IMG/VR virus record: IMGVR_UViG_3300044799_000023
Location: 1 to 38,945 of that record
Strand: one strand, 5' to 3'
Source of the DNA: a virus
Length of the DNA: 38,945 nucleotides
Of the stretch, positions 17,847-24,637 are shown piece by piece. The first letter of the stretch is position 1; every line of letters starts with the position of its first letter. Made by a program: the position numbers and the translations under genes. The notes under the pieces were generated by a model. That model did no database searches, was not told the origin of the DNA, and worked only from the letters and a program-made list of their open reading frames with translations.

Positions 17847-18107
17847 TTAATGTCTGAAGTATTCAATAATGGCTATGATAGCAGAGGCAAAAAGTCCAGC
17901 AGCACCACCGATTCCCGCCGTCTGCCTTTTGTTCAAGCCACAATTTGGGCTCTTAATCTTTTCCTCAATGCCTGCTAATTGTGTGCTATGCCCATTGACA
18001 GTGGTCGTCAGTGCCATGCAGGTGTTTTTCAAGTCAATTATGTCTGTTTGTATATGCTCTGTTCTTTCGTCAATTCGTGCTACCATCGCTTCTAAGTCAT
18101 CTTGCAT
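17847..18107 (-). CDS. Coiled-coil protein with C-terminal membrane anchor, XhlA-like
   Basis: Product is 86 residues, ATG at 18107 with AAGGAGGCACT. Residues 1-50 form a coiled coil (MVARIDERTEHIQTDIIDLK), and residues 64-82 are a hydrophobic segment (GIGGAAGLFASAIIAIIEYF). This layout is that of XhlA/hemolysin-type lysis accessory proteins and of some tail-lysis spanin or holin partners. It could help permeabilise the host membrane; position between terminase and portal is not typical, so the role is tentative. Confidence 0.6.
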   Translation of the reverse strand: MQDDLEAMVARIDERTEHIQTDIIDLKNTCMALTTTVNGHSTQLAGIEEKIKSPNCGLNKRQTAGIGGAAGLFASAIIAIIEYFRH

Positions 18108-18127
18108 AGTGCCTCCTTAGTGCCTTG

Positions 18128-18147
18128 AGAGGCTCAAGAAAGCCTCT
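18128..18147 (-). other. Hairpin after the terminase gene
   Basis: AGAGGCT, CAAGAA, AGCCTCT form a 7-bp stem with a 6-base loop between the stop of the large terminase gene at 18165 and the next SD. No T-run follows on the minus strand, so it may mark a processing site rather than a terminator. Confidence 0.45.
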
Positions 18148-18164
18148 GTTTTGGGTTGGGTATA

Positions 18165-19394
18165 TCAGAATTGCCACACTGGGCTTGTTCCTTGAACTGG
18201 AACTGTCTCAGGGGTAAATTCACTCAAAATGTATCGCTCTGCTGCCATTAGATGAAACCGCTTTTCATCCTCTGGCTCATCACCAAGTTGATCTCCGGTC
18301 TTTGGATAAGCAAAACTGAGTTTCTCCCTCAGGTATTCCCTCATGTCATTGAACACGAATATCTTATTAAGCCTGTGCATCCCCTGAACCTTTCGTATTT
18401 GGTATTTTCTATCTCCACTATTTTTAGGCTCAGTAATAGGCCATCCTTGAGCTGTATATCCCTGACGAACTTCGTCTTCCTGATGGCTACCGCCTACCCT
18501 CGCTATAACCTTGTCTTTGTAGCTTTCAGTTATCCGCTTGAATTCTTTTACATGGTCATAAATACCATAACCTTGTCCTGGTAAATACTCGGCGAAAAGA
18601 TAAAAGTTGCCGGTAGCAGGGTCCTGAGCGTAAAACAGGGCTGCTGGGTTTGCTAACCCGAAGTCGTGTCCGCTATATATCAACCAGTTTTTAGGTATTT
18701 CAAAACGGGGTATAAGGCAAACCCTCTCGTTAAATGCCGAATAAACAAGCCCCTCCATCCCTACCCAACGCCCCAATACATACCTTTGATAGTAAGTCCC
18801 CTCAAACTCGCTAATTCTCTGCTTGTAATCTTCGGGTAATTCAGGGTTCTCCAGTGAGCTTGCCTGAAATACCTCGCCCTTTTTATCCCGAAAGAACATT
18901 TGGTATAGGTAATGAGAGGGAGGGCCAGGGTTAGTCGCAGCAAATATCTGATGCAGGACACCGGGCAATCTTAATCGCCCTTCTAGCATATTCCAATCAT
19001 CTTCGGTAGTTTCGATTGCCTCATCAATCCCACACCAACCCAGATTCAATGAGCCGAGCTTCAGGGGGTCATCGAGACCACCGAATAGTATCTGGCTGCC
19101 GTTGGTAAGCGTAATAAGCCCCTCTGTTTTGTTGTAATCGGCTATTATCTCTCTTGGACATACAAGTTCAAGGAATGTCTTAATAGTGGTTTGGGTAAGA
19201 GTAGCCCTGACTTTACGGCATATCAAGCCGAAGTTCTTGGGATAGTCTAAGCTGAGTTTCAGCCCCTTAGTGCATAAAGCTACACTCTTGCCAGCACCGA
19301 AGGCTCCGGAGAATAATGCCCGTGCAGCAGTAGTTTTAACAAAGTTATCCTGCGTCTGATTTATCGGGTTGTATATCAGGTTTACCGTTGGCAT
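18165..19394 (-). CDS. terL: Terminase large subunit
   Basis: ATG at 19394 (MPTVNLIYNPINQTQDNFVK) follows AAAGGG. Product is 409 residues. The ATPase domain has a Walker A at residues 30-37 (GAFGAGKS), Walker B GWCGIDEAIE at 119-128 with D124/E125, and a coupling motif at 153-160 (ATNPGPPS). The nuclease domain begins near residue 240 (SGHDFGLANPAALF, D244) with a later acidic E269. The protein cuts and pumps DNA into the procapsid through the portal. It overlaps the small-subunit gene by 50 bases, an unusually large overlap suggesting tight coupling. Length is normal for a compact terminase. Confidence 0.95.
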   Translation of the reverse strand: MPTVNLIYNPINQTQDNFVKTTAARALFSGAFGAGKSVALCTKGLKLSLDYPKNFGLICRKVRATLTQTTIKTFLELVCPREIIADYNKTEGLITLTNGSQILFGGLDDPLKLGSLNLGWCGIDEAIETTEDDWNMLEGRLRLPGVLHQIFAATNPGPPSHYLYQMFFRDKKGEVFQASSLENPELPEDYKQRISEFEGTYYQRYVLGRWVGMEGLVYSAFNERVCLIPRFEIPKNWLIYSGHDFGLANPAALFYAQDPATGNFYLFAEYLPGQGYGIYDHVKEFKRITESYKDKVIARVGGSHQEDEVRQGYTAQGWPITEPKNSGDRKYQIRKVQGMHRLNKIFVFNDMREYLREKLSFAYPKTGDQLGDEPEDEKRFHLMAAERYILSEFTPETVPVQGTSPVWQF

Positions 19395-19722
19395 ATCCCT
19401 TTCCAATGGTGAATGTAACATCGGTCTTGATTGTTCCTTCGATTGGTTGAACAACCTTGCCCTCTAATCTCTCTATAAGTTCATGGAAATAGGCAGGATT
19501 CTTTACGGACTGAGCCAACCATCTCTCTACAAGGTATTCAGCCCATGTTCTACCCTTCGCATCATAAGGGCAGATTTCAGGCAACATCTTCTTAGCAATA
19601 GCTGTAAAGCATAATTCATTGGGCGCTCGCCCTTTGGGGTTGCCCGATTGCCCTTTCGCCCACTTTTGAAGGTTTTTAAGCGAGTTCGGGTGTTTCCCAT
19701 TTGGGTATTTAGTCTCTTTCAT
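19345..19722 (-). CDS. Terminase small subunit candidate (DUF5681-type)
   Basis: Product is 125 residues, ATG at 19722 with GAGGAACAAG. The motif WAKGQSGNPKGRAPNE at residues 26-41 defines the DUF5681 type, frequently encoded next to the large terminase. The central helices (AEYLVERWLAQSVKNPAYFH) would give the DNA-recognition or oligomerisation part. It lies directly before the large subunit, with the reading frames overlapping. Role in genome recognition is inferred from context. Confidence 0.75.
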   Translation of the reverse strand: MKETKYPNGKHPNSLKNLQKWAKGQSGNPKGRAPNELCFTAIAKKMLPEICPYDAKGRTWAEYLVERWLAQSVKNPAYFHELIERLEGKVVQPIEGTIKTDVTFTIGKGYANGKPDIQPDKSDAG

Positions 19723-19783
19723 CTTGTTCCTCTAAAGTAGTCGAATCTTCAATCCAGCTAAAGGCATCATCTTCAAAGTTCAT
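19709..19783 (-). CDS. 24-residue acidic micro-ORF before terminase
   Basis: ATG at 19783 (MNFEDDAFSWIEDSTTLEEQ) has GGAGTATGCAA upstream and overlaps both the previous stop (ATGA) and the terminase small-subunit start. It is very acidic. It might be a translated coupling peptide rather than a functional protein. Confidence 0.4.
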   Translation of the reverse strand: MNFEDDAFSWIEDSTTLEEQDERD

Positions 19784-19887
19784 TTGCATACTCCGCCAAA
19801 AGATATTCCCACCCATAGCCAGACGGCAATCAAGGTGGCAATTAGAACTCCGATTATGATTAGCAAAATCCTATCTGTTTTCTTCAT
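19780..19887 (-). CDS. 35-residue single-span membrane peptide
   Basis: ATG at 19887 (MKKTDRILLIIIGVLIATLI) follows TGAGGAAAAG. A basic start and a single transmembrane helix at about residues 7-28 are visible. It lies between the 122-residue gene and terminase. Size and topology fit small lysis or membrane-associated phage peptides. Confidence 0.5.
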   Translation of the reverse strand: MKKTDRILLIIIGVLIATLIAVWLWVGISFGGVCK

Positions 19888-19902
19888 CTTTTCCTCAGTA
19901 TC

Positions 19903-20271
19903 TTAACTATCATAAATAAACTGCATTGCAATCTCACACAAAGCCACAAACACAGCATCTTTGTCTTGCTCTAATTGCCCAAGCATATTGTAGGGAACTA
20001 AATCAGGATGCGTTTTCTTTTCCCTATCGTAGACTTCTCCATAAGTCCACCCCATTGTGAAATATGATTGCATCCAGCTTCCATGTAGTTCTTCGGGAGA
20101 TTTTGACCTCTGTTCGCTACATTGTCGCTCTATTACGGCAATAAACTGCTTCCTAAAAGGTTCTTCCCGTTCTGCCCATTGAACTGGCACAATAGGAGCG
20201 TTAGCTGCGATTGCTGCTAACCTCGCTGCATTATAAACAAATTCTGCACGGCGTTCATTCAAGTCATTCAT
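19903..20271 (-). CDS. Hypothetical helical protein
   Basis: ATG at 20271 (MNDLNERRAEFVYNAARLAA) follows AAGGAAGTGCAA; the GTG at 20277 is in the upstream gene and lacks spacing. Product is 122 residues, mostly helical, with RKQFIAVIERQCSEQRSKSP and a WMQSYFTMGWTYGEVYDREKK segment. A very similar plan occurs in uncharacterised small phage proteins found before terminases. No domain is recognised. Confidence 0.65.
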   Translation of the reverse strand: MNDLNERRAEFVYNAARLAAIAANAPIVPVQWAEREEPFRKQFIAVIERQCSEQRSKSPEELHGSWMQSYFTMGWTYGEVYDREKKTHPDLVPYNMLGQLEQDKDAVFVALCEIAMQFIYDS

Positions 20272-20516
20272 TTGCACTTCCTTACCAGTATCTTGGCTAT
20301 CAATACGCCGAATCCAGCAAGAGCTATAAATCCTAGAGCCCGCCCGAAAACGTAATAATGGTGCTCATTCTTGATGTCGTTTAATAGCTCCTCGGATGGC
20401 TCATACCTCGACTTCCAGAAGCAGAATGTTTCACAGAATCCTTCAACGAAGCTGTGCCACTCCTGGTAATCGCTGAGAAATTCACTAAGATTCTTGAATA
20501 TACCACCTAGAAACAT
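20268..20516 (-). CDS. Small protein with C-terminal membrane helix
   Basis: Two starts are possible: ATG at 20516 (MFLGGIFKNLSEFLSDYQEW), chosen here, or GTG at 20573, which would run through a hairpin. Neither has a strong SD. The shorter product is 82 residues with a soluble helical part and a C-terminal hydrophobic helix (ALGFIALAGFGVLIAKILV) followed by basic RKCK. It overlaps the next gene by 4 bases. A role in lysis or the membrane is possible. Confidence 0.55.
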   Translation of the reverse strand: MFLGGIFKNLSEFLSDYQEWHSFVEGFCETFCFWKSRYEPSEELLNDIKNEHHYYVFGRALGFIALAGFGVLIAKILVRKCK

Positions 20517-20541
20517 ATTAACTCGCAATCTTGCAAAGTTA

Positions 20542-20566
20542 GTGACCCGGTGTTGAACCGGGCCAC
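20542..20566 (-). other. Leader hairpin
   Basis: GTGACCCGG, TGTTGAA, CCGGGCCAC form a 9-bp stem. Its one imperfect pair becomes a G-U wobble in the minus-strand RNA only, so the structure suits that transcript. It lies in the leader of the gene starting at 20516. There is no T-run. Confidence 0.5.
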
Positions 20567-20655
20567 CAACCACCTATAAAGGAGGAGTTAGGCAAAATAG
20601 TCAATTTTCCTCATAGCACTTATTGGAGCAAGCAAGATTAGATGTTAATAACAGA

Positions 20656-20940
20656 CTAACTTTTCGAGTTGCTAGCTTGCCCGGCACCAACAGCACGCTT
20701 AAGACCAGCGTCAATACCAGCACCAGCAGCAACAGCTATGAGAATATCTGCCATTGTTACTGCTCTGCCTGATACGGTATAGCCTACCGCAAATATTATG
20801 CCTGCTAGTACCGACCTGATTATGGACGGCATGAACTTGCGAGCCACAAAGTTCTCTTTGGACTCAAACCATCCTAAGAGGGCTACCAGGATACCACCTC
20901 CACCAGCTCCTAATGATACATATAAAGTTCCTAAGTCCAT
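20656..20940 (-). CDS. Holin-like membrane protein
   Basis: Product is 94 residues, ATG at 20940 with AGGAGGTAAAAC. Two or three hydrophobic segments are visible: about 5-24 (TLYVSLGAGGGGILVALLGW), 38-55 (SIIRSVLAGIIFAVGYTV) and 62-78 (MADILIAVAAGAGIDAG). The C-terminus is short and polar. Length, topology and isolation as the first gene after tandem terminators fit a holin, which would open the membrane at lysis. No endolysin is adjacent, so the assignment is tentative. Confidence 0.6.
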   Translation of the reverse strand: MDLGTLYVSLGAGGGGILVALLGWFESKENFVARKFMPSIIRSVLAGIIFAVGYTVSGRAVTMADILIAVAAGAGIDAGLKRAVGAGQASNSKS

Positions 20941-20985
20941 GTTTTACCTCCTATGTTTATTTTCTGAATACTTCGACCATAAATA

Positions 20986-21008
20986 GAAAAACCCCGATAA
21001 AATCGGGG
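20986..21008 (-). terminator. Second of two tandem terminators
   Basis: On the minus strand CCCCGAT, TTT, ATCGGGG is followed by TTTTTC. It lies 45 bases upstream of the holin-like gene and backs up the terminator at 21011-21033. Confidence 0.85.
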
Positions 21009-21010
21009 CA

Positions 21011-21033
21011 ACAAAAAACTCGCCGAAGCGAGT
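21011..21033 (-). terminator. First tandem terminator, UUCG tetraloop
   Basis: ACTCGC, TTCG, GCGAGT on the minus strand is followed by TTTTTG. The UUCG loop is very stable. A further hairpin (TGGGGC/GCCCCA, 21035-21053) precedes it. Together they close the early transcription unit ending with the gene at 21088. Confidence 0.85.
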
Positions 21034-21087
21034 CTGGGGCATAATTCGCCCCATTGAAAATCAAGTTATCACACACGGAAATATTTG

Positions 21088-21522
21088 TCAAGCAGCCACT
21101 TTGTTATATTTTCTATAACGTTTCACTGCCCGCCAGACATTGAAATCAGTCTCTTTACGACTCCATCCAGAGATATAATAAAGAACTTCCCTTATATCAT
21201 AGTCAAGGTCAAATATGGTTTCCCTGTTAATACATTGCTCGGCCAATAACCTTCCTCTCCAGCCTGTTTGGGTGAGCCGCTTATTTACTTCACCTATGGC
21301 GAGAACCGCCCTTACAAATCCTGCGTCAGTCCGTGCTTTCTTGCCCCGAATACTAGGGTCGGCCATTATCTCAGGAGTCGGCCAATCTCCTCCTTGTAGT
21401 ATCTTGGCATATTTTAACAGCCAGAAGTTTTGTTGAGCACACCAGCAAATATCCGAATAGCTATACCACTCTTTCCCCGGGCATCCTCTCCAATCTCTAC
21501 AGTCTCGGCAGTCACCAGTCAT
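21088..21522 (-). CDS. Cysteine-rich protein at the end of the early region
   Basis: Product is 144 residues, ATG at 21522, overlapping the previous stop. The first 30 residues contain a cysteine cluster (MTGDCRDCRDWRGCPGKEWY, then DICWC) that probably binds zinc. The middle is helical (DAGFVRAVLAIGEVNKRL), and the last 50 residues (DLDYDIREVLYYISGWSRKE) could include a DNA-binding helix pair. As the last gene before tandem terminators and the late block it is a reasonable candidate for a late-gene regulator or antiterminator, but no named family is recognised. Confidence 0.65.
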   Translation of the reverse strand: MTGDCRDCRDWRGCPGKEWYSYSDICWCAQQNFWLLKYAKILQGGDWPTPEIMADPSIRGKKARTDAGFVRAVLAIGEVNKRLTQTGWRGRLLAEQCINRETIFDLDYDIREVLYYISGWSRKETDFNVWRAVKRYRKYNKVAA

Positions 21523-21680
21523 CTTTTAGGCTTACCTCTTTTATGCTTATGATGCTTATTAGGTATTTGGTTGTAGCTTTTGCTACCGTCATAGAGACCT
21601 AGTCCTAATCGTTGAACTCGCTGTGCTACTTGCTCTGCCATTACCATCGTTAAAGCCGTAATAAAGCCAGCTTTATTCAT
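21519..21680 (-). CDS. Small histidine- and lysine-rich protein
   Basis: ATG at 21680 (MNKAGFITALTMVMAEQVAQ) overlaps the previous stop by 8 bases, with AGGGG upstream. Product is 53 residues: an N-terminal amphipathic helix and a very basic end with HHKHKRGKPKR. It overlaps the next gene through ATGA. Nucleic-acid contact is plausible from charge; no family is known. Confidence 0.6.
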   Translation of the reverse strand: MNKAGFITALTMVMAEQVAQRVQRLGLGLYDGSKSYNQIPNKHHKHKRGKPKR

Positions 21681-21861
21681 GCCACGCACCCCTGCCAGGC
21701 TCTCTCATCAACCTGTCTATCTCCGCGATGTCCTCAATCTTCACCTCACAGTGAATAGGCTTGTCTTTCTTGGGCGGGACCAGCTTCTTGCCGAACTGCT
21801 CTAAATACCACTCGGAAAGTTCCCTCTTGTTCTTCTTCGATAAGTAATCCCAAAGTCTCAT
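21673..21861 (-). CDS. Small helical protein following the terminator
   Basis: ATG at 21861 (MRLWDYLSKKNKRELSEWYL) gives 62 residues. The open frame continues to 21909, but those codons cross a terminator. No clear SD is seen. The sequence has two helices with a KKLVPPKKDKP linker. The gene must be reached by read-through past the terminator or from an undetected promoter. Confidence 0.55.
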   Translation of the reverse strand: MRLWDYLSKKNKRELSEWYLEQFGKKLVPPKKDKPIHCEVKIEDIAEIDRLMREPGRGAWHE

Positions 21862-21866
21862 CTCAA

Positions 21867-21906
21867 TAAAAAAGGCGAGCCCGGGATTTCTCCCTGAAGC
21901 TCGCCT
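21867..21906 (-). terminator. Intrinsic terminator inside the early region
   Basis: On the minus strand an 8-bp stem AGGCGAGC/GCTCGCCT with an inner GGGA/TCCC pairing is followed by TTTTTTA. It ends the transcript from the gene at 21950. The next gene starts six bases beyond it, so some read-through or antitermination is expected. Confidence 0.85.
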
Positions 21907-21949
21907 CACATTTCCTGTGCCAGCTTAAAACTATGCTAGGTTAGTAATC

Positions 21950-22180
21950 TTAACCTCCAACAAAGTTATTATAAGCCTTTTCTACCTGTTCATTAGATAT
22001 AGGCACTCTCTTATAATGAATAAATATCACGCCTTCAAGTCCCCTTTCAATCCCTGCAAAATCATACATTGCAACCCCCACAGCACCTAACTCAAGAGGT
22101 TTTCCAATCGGAATAAATAGACGTTGAGCAATAGAGTCATATTTAGTAAAGACTCTTGTTATGCTTTCAGGGATGTCCAT
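21950..22180 (-). CDS. Hypothetical phage protein
   Basis: Product is 76 residues, ATG at 22180 inside the end of the previous gene with GGAGAAGA upstream. Sequence is mostly beta (GAVGVAMYDFAGIERGLEGV, IFIHYKRVP). No recognised domain. It is the last gene before the terminator at 21867-21906. Confidence 0.55.
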   Translation of the reverse strand: MDIPESITRVFTKYDSIAQRLFIPIGKPLELGAVGVAMYDFAGIERGLEGVIFIHYKRVPISNEQVEKAYNNFVGG

Positions 22181-22485
22181 TCTTCTCCATTCCAGACTTT
22201 GTTGTATTTCTCCTTGTATACAACTTGAATACTTGCTTGCTCTTTAGTATCAGAATTATATTTTAAGCAAGCTATATCAAAACCCTGCCAAGTTAACCCG
22301 CTCATCCCCTGCAACTGGTCTTGGCGAGGTAGCCAAATTAGCTTATCGTTAGTGATATAGTAATTATTATCTATGCCAACTATAGGGGGGGTTGATTCAA
22401 CGTCAATCTTGTAGGCATACGCTGAAAGTTTCTGTATCTCCTCCGCCTTCTCACACATCTTGATATAAGTTTCTGAAGTGTCCAT
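22159..22485 (-). CDS. Conserved phage hypothetical protein (LPRQDQLQ motif)
   Basis: Product is 108 residues, ATG at 22485. The segment LIWLPRQDQLQGMSGLTWQG is a pattern seen in several uncharacterised small phage proteins, and the end has YKEKYNKVWNGEEWTSL. It overlaps the following gene. Function is unknown. Confidence 0.65.
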   Translation of the reverse strand: MDTSETYIKMCEKAEEIQKLSAYAYKIDVESTPPIVGIDNNYYITNDKLIWLPRQDQLQGMSGLTWQGFDIACLKYNSDTKEQASIQVVYKEKYNKVWNGEEWTSLKA

Positions 22486-22725
22486 TTAGCCTCCCTTCTT
22501 CTTTACTGGTTTTATGTGCATTTCTCCTATAAACCAAGAGGGCATATCCATTTCTTTGATTGTAAAGACTTTGGTCAGTGAATCACCATTTTTATTAAGT
22601 TGTGGCGTTCTAAATATCTTCCCCCTATGAAGCAATGCCTTAAAATGATCTTTTAATAGCTTGAAGGCATCATCTATGTTCTCGGCATCAAATGTAATAT
22701 CAGCAGTGAATCTAAACTTCTTCAC
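22486..22725 (-). CDS. Small hypothetical protein with GTG start
   Basis: Product is 79 residues. The start is GTG at 22725, overlapping the upstream stop as GTGA. The N-terminus has FRFTADITFDAENIDDAFKL, a strand followed by a helix as in many small ferredoxin-like folds, and the C-terminus is KPVKKKGG. No function is recognised. Confidence 0.6.
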   Translation of the reverse strand: MKKFRFTADITFDAENIDDAFKLLKDHFKALLHRGKIFRTPQLNKNGDSLTKVFTIKEMDMPSWFIGEMHIKPVKKKGG

Positions 22726-22934
22726 TTTAGCAAACCCGCTTTTCTCGCAAACTTATCGAACATAATTGTCTCATATCCTGTCCCATCCTCGCAAGGAACT
22801 TGTGCCTTCACCGGCACGCCGTCCTGGAAGGTTAATTCTCGAATCCTACCATACGGATGGTCTCGGCCCCAGGCGATAAGGGCAGCCTGAAGCGGGGTGA
22901 GCTTGCACTCTATCAGCTTTACGCCGTCAATCAT
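22722..22934 (-). CDS. Small hypothetical protein
   Basis: Product is 70 residues, ATG at 22934 without a clear SD. Contains ECKLTPLQAALIAWGRDHPY, then GRIRELTFQDGVPVKAQVPC. This pattern recurs in small phage proteins next to recombination genes. Function is unknown. Confidence 0.6.
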   Translation of the reverse strand: MIDGVKLIECKLTPLQAALIAWGRDHPYGRIRELTFQDGVPVKAQVPCEDGTGYETIMFDKFARKAGLLK

Positions 22935-22943
22935 ACTATTTAA

Positions 22944-23111
22944 TTAGTGCCAATAATTATCTCTCTCAGAATCTTGTTTTCTCCCTTCTCCCGAACCTCC
23001 ACAAATAGGACAGATTTCATTATGCTTCCCATCAGGAGTAGGAATCGTTCCTAATCCACCACATCTTCGACATGAATATTTCTTTTCTTCTCCGAATTTG
23101 TCTGTTGCCAT
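22944..23111 (-). CDS. DnaJ-type zinc-finger small protein
   Basis: ATG at 23111 (MATDKFGEEKKYSCRRCGGL) follows GGAGGGATAAA. Product is 55 residues. It has two CxxCGGxG repeats, SCRRCGGLG at residues 13-21 and ICPICGGSGEG at 33-43, as in the cysteine-rich domain of DnaJ. Phage proteins with this pair alone are thought to bind zinc and possibly nucleic acid or protein partners. Confidence 0.7.
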   Translation of the reverse strand: MATDKFGEEKKYSCRRCGGLGTIPTPDGKHNEICPICGGSGEGRKQDSERDNYWH

Positions 23112-23123
23112 TTTATCCCTCCT

Positions 23124-23558
23124 TCAATAACTGCTCTCTAGTTCCTTAATCTTCTGGGTGTAGAGTTCCTTGAGTTCTATCAGCTCGGCCTTGGTGAACT
23201 TCTTTGTCTCCACAGCCTTCATTTCAAGCTGGACATCATAGCCTTCGCCATAGAGTCTAATAATCTGTCGCCGGTATTCTAGGATATTCCCATCAAGGTA
23301 GACATTGCACCGAGCACATTGGGCATGAACATTAGTTTCGTCAAAGAGAGTTGCACTATGCCGACAGTCAATAAAGTGTCCTGCCTGGGCTTCCTTCACG
23401 GGTATCAACTTCGTGCAGGTGATACAAACACAATAGTTCGGGTCTCCTGTAGCCTTGAGTGCGTCTCTTAGTCTAATATACTGGCTGAAAATCGCTCGCA
23501 CTTCTTTCTTGAGCTTTCCTATGCTTTTACCTTTCCTCTCTTTAGTCTTGAACATCAT
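23124..23558 (-). CDS. ninG: NinG-type recombination protein
   Basis: Product is 144 residues. ATG at 23558 (MMFKTKERKG) or 23555 is equally likely; the SD is weak. The protein has the NinG core: YCVCITC (C43, C45, C48), the EAQAGHFIDCRHSATLFDET segment (H61), NVHAQCARCN (C81, C84) and a C-terminal helix. NinG/Rap of lambda is linked to recombination and branched DNA, and the fold is an HNH-like zinc-binding nuclease. It sits near DnaD-like and recombination genes, which agrees with this role. Confidence 0.85.
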   Translation of the reverse strand: MMFKTKERKGKSIGKLKKEVRAIFSQYIRLRDALKATGDPNYCVCITCTKLIPVKEAQAGHFIDCRHSATLFDETNVHAQCARCNVYLDGNILEYRRQIIRLYGEGYDVQLEMKAVETKKFTKAELIELKELYTQKIKELESSY

Positions 23559-23564
23559 CCCAAC

Positions 23565-23708
23565 TCAATAGTCATACCAATCTCTCGGCATAGCATCTCC
23601 ACGCTTTCTATCAATCCAGTGGAAAAATCGCCAAAGTAACTTTCTTTCAAGCGGGAGAATAAACATTCCCACAGTTATCCCAAGTAAGATAATTATAATG
23701 ATTTCCAC
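23565..23708 (-). CDS. 47-residue single-span membrane protein
   Basis: GTG at 23708 has an AAAGGAGGGAAA SD. The first 20 residues are a hydrophobic helix (EIIIIILLGITVGMFILP) and the rest is basic (ERKLLWRFFHWIDRKRGDAM). The reading frame, SD and spacing before ninG support translation. Function is unknown. Confidence 0.6.
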   Translation of the reverse strand: MEIIIIILLGITVGMFILPLERKLLWRFFHWIDRKRGDAMPRDWYDY

Positions 23709-23750
23709 TTTCCCTCCTTTAATAAGGTTTCATATCTCCATATCCCACTC

Positions 23751-23930
23751 TTAGGAATCAGTCTTGCCAATAAGAACTTCTAGCTTATCCGCCCACTCTT
23801 GGGGAGACCAACCCTTTTTAATTGGCTGACCACATACCAAGCAACGCTTAAATAGGGCCTCCTCGAAGCCCATCAGGAATATTTGCAGTTTCTCATTCAG
23901 GCTTAATTTAATCTCTTTTTCTTTACTCAT
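23751..23930 (-). CDS. Small protein with CxxC pair
   Basis: ATG at 23930 (MSKEKEIKLSLNEKLQIFLM) follows GGAGGAGAA and overlaps the upstream stop as ATGA; the frame to 23966 has no SD. Product is 59 residues with KRCLVCGQPIKKGW, a single CxxC knuckle. It is one of several metal-binding candidates in the early operon. Confidence 0.6.
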   Translation of the reverse strand: MSKEKEIKLSLNEKLQIFLMGFEEALFKRCLVCGQPIKKGWSPQEWADKLEVLIGKTDS

Positions 23931-24220
23931 TTCTCCTCCATCTTCTTGAGAATCTTCTGACGACAATCCTCAAAACCTTCATATCTACAATCACCCGAAG
24001 GGAGAATAGTCACCGTGCCTATATCTAACTTTGCCTTAAAATGGTCATGGGGATTCTCCACCTTCTTAATCTCCTCTCTTAGAAGGGAGAGGATTTGGTC
24101 GGCAAATTCATAAAAGTCATCTGGTTCTAATGCCTTTTGAGGTTTATCCAACCGAGATGTACACCACCTAAGTTGCTTTGAGGCAACTCTTAATACAATA
24201 TCTAGTATCTTCTTTCTCAT
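23927..24220 (-). CDS. Hypothetical early protein
   Basis: Product is 97 residues, ATG at 24220 overlapping the upstream stop as ATGA. The sequence is helical in the N-terminal two-thirds (FYEFADQILSLLREEIKKVE) and has GTVTILPSGDCRYEGFEDCR near the end. No known domain. Confidence 0.6.
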   Translation of the reverse strand: MRKKILDIVLRVASKQLRWCTSRLDKPQKALEPDDFYEFADQILSLLREEIKKVENPHDHFKAKLDIGTVTILPSGDCRYEGFEDCRQKILKKMEEK

Positions 24221-24612
24221 TTCTGCCCTCCATATTTGGACTTGATTTCTTGCCAGGTATCCTCAGTTAAGGTAATAATCACTGGTTCTTTGCCTGCCTG
24301 TGGTATATATTGCGGTTCTGCAAATCGTTCCCTTTCAACCTCCTCAAATATCTCCCTTGCTACCTGCTGGATTGTTGTCTCAATTTCCTTTATGACTTCT
24401 TGATAAAGAGGATGCTTTGGATTCCTTAATGCTTTGGCTATACCCTGTATGGTTTCCTCTTTAGCCTGCTGGATTAGAGGCTCATAATAAGCTACATCGG
24501 CATCGAGTTGGGCTTGGGCTGTTACCCTCCAACTTGTAATATTTCTTCTCTCTATAATGGCTTTGTCAATCGCATTAGTTATTTGTTCATCACTTAATAT
24601 CTCTGGCTTCAT
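24217..24612 (-). CDS. Coiled-coil early protein
   Basis: Product is 131 residues, ATG at 24612 with AGGAGGAAC upstream. It is almost wholly helical, with long stretches such as AKEETIQGIAKALRNPKHPL and IETTIQQVAREIFEEVERER. It could act as an adaptor or DNA-bound accessory beside the replication gene. No family is recognised. Confidence 0.6.
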   Translation of the reverse strand: MKPEILSDEQITNAIDKAIIERRNITSWRVTAQAQLDADVAYYEPLIQQAKEETIQGIAKALRNPKHPLYQEVIKEIETTIQQVAREIFEEVERERFAEPQYIPQAGKEPVIITLTEDTWQEIKSKYGGQK

Positions 24613-24637
24613 GTTCCTCCTTTACTCTATCTTTGCT

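Noticed and set aside
21862-21909. Upstream extension of the gene at 21673
   Set aside because: The extra codons lie in a terminator stem and T-run.
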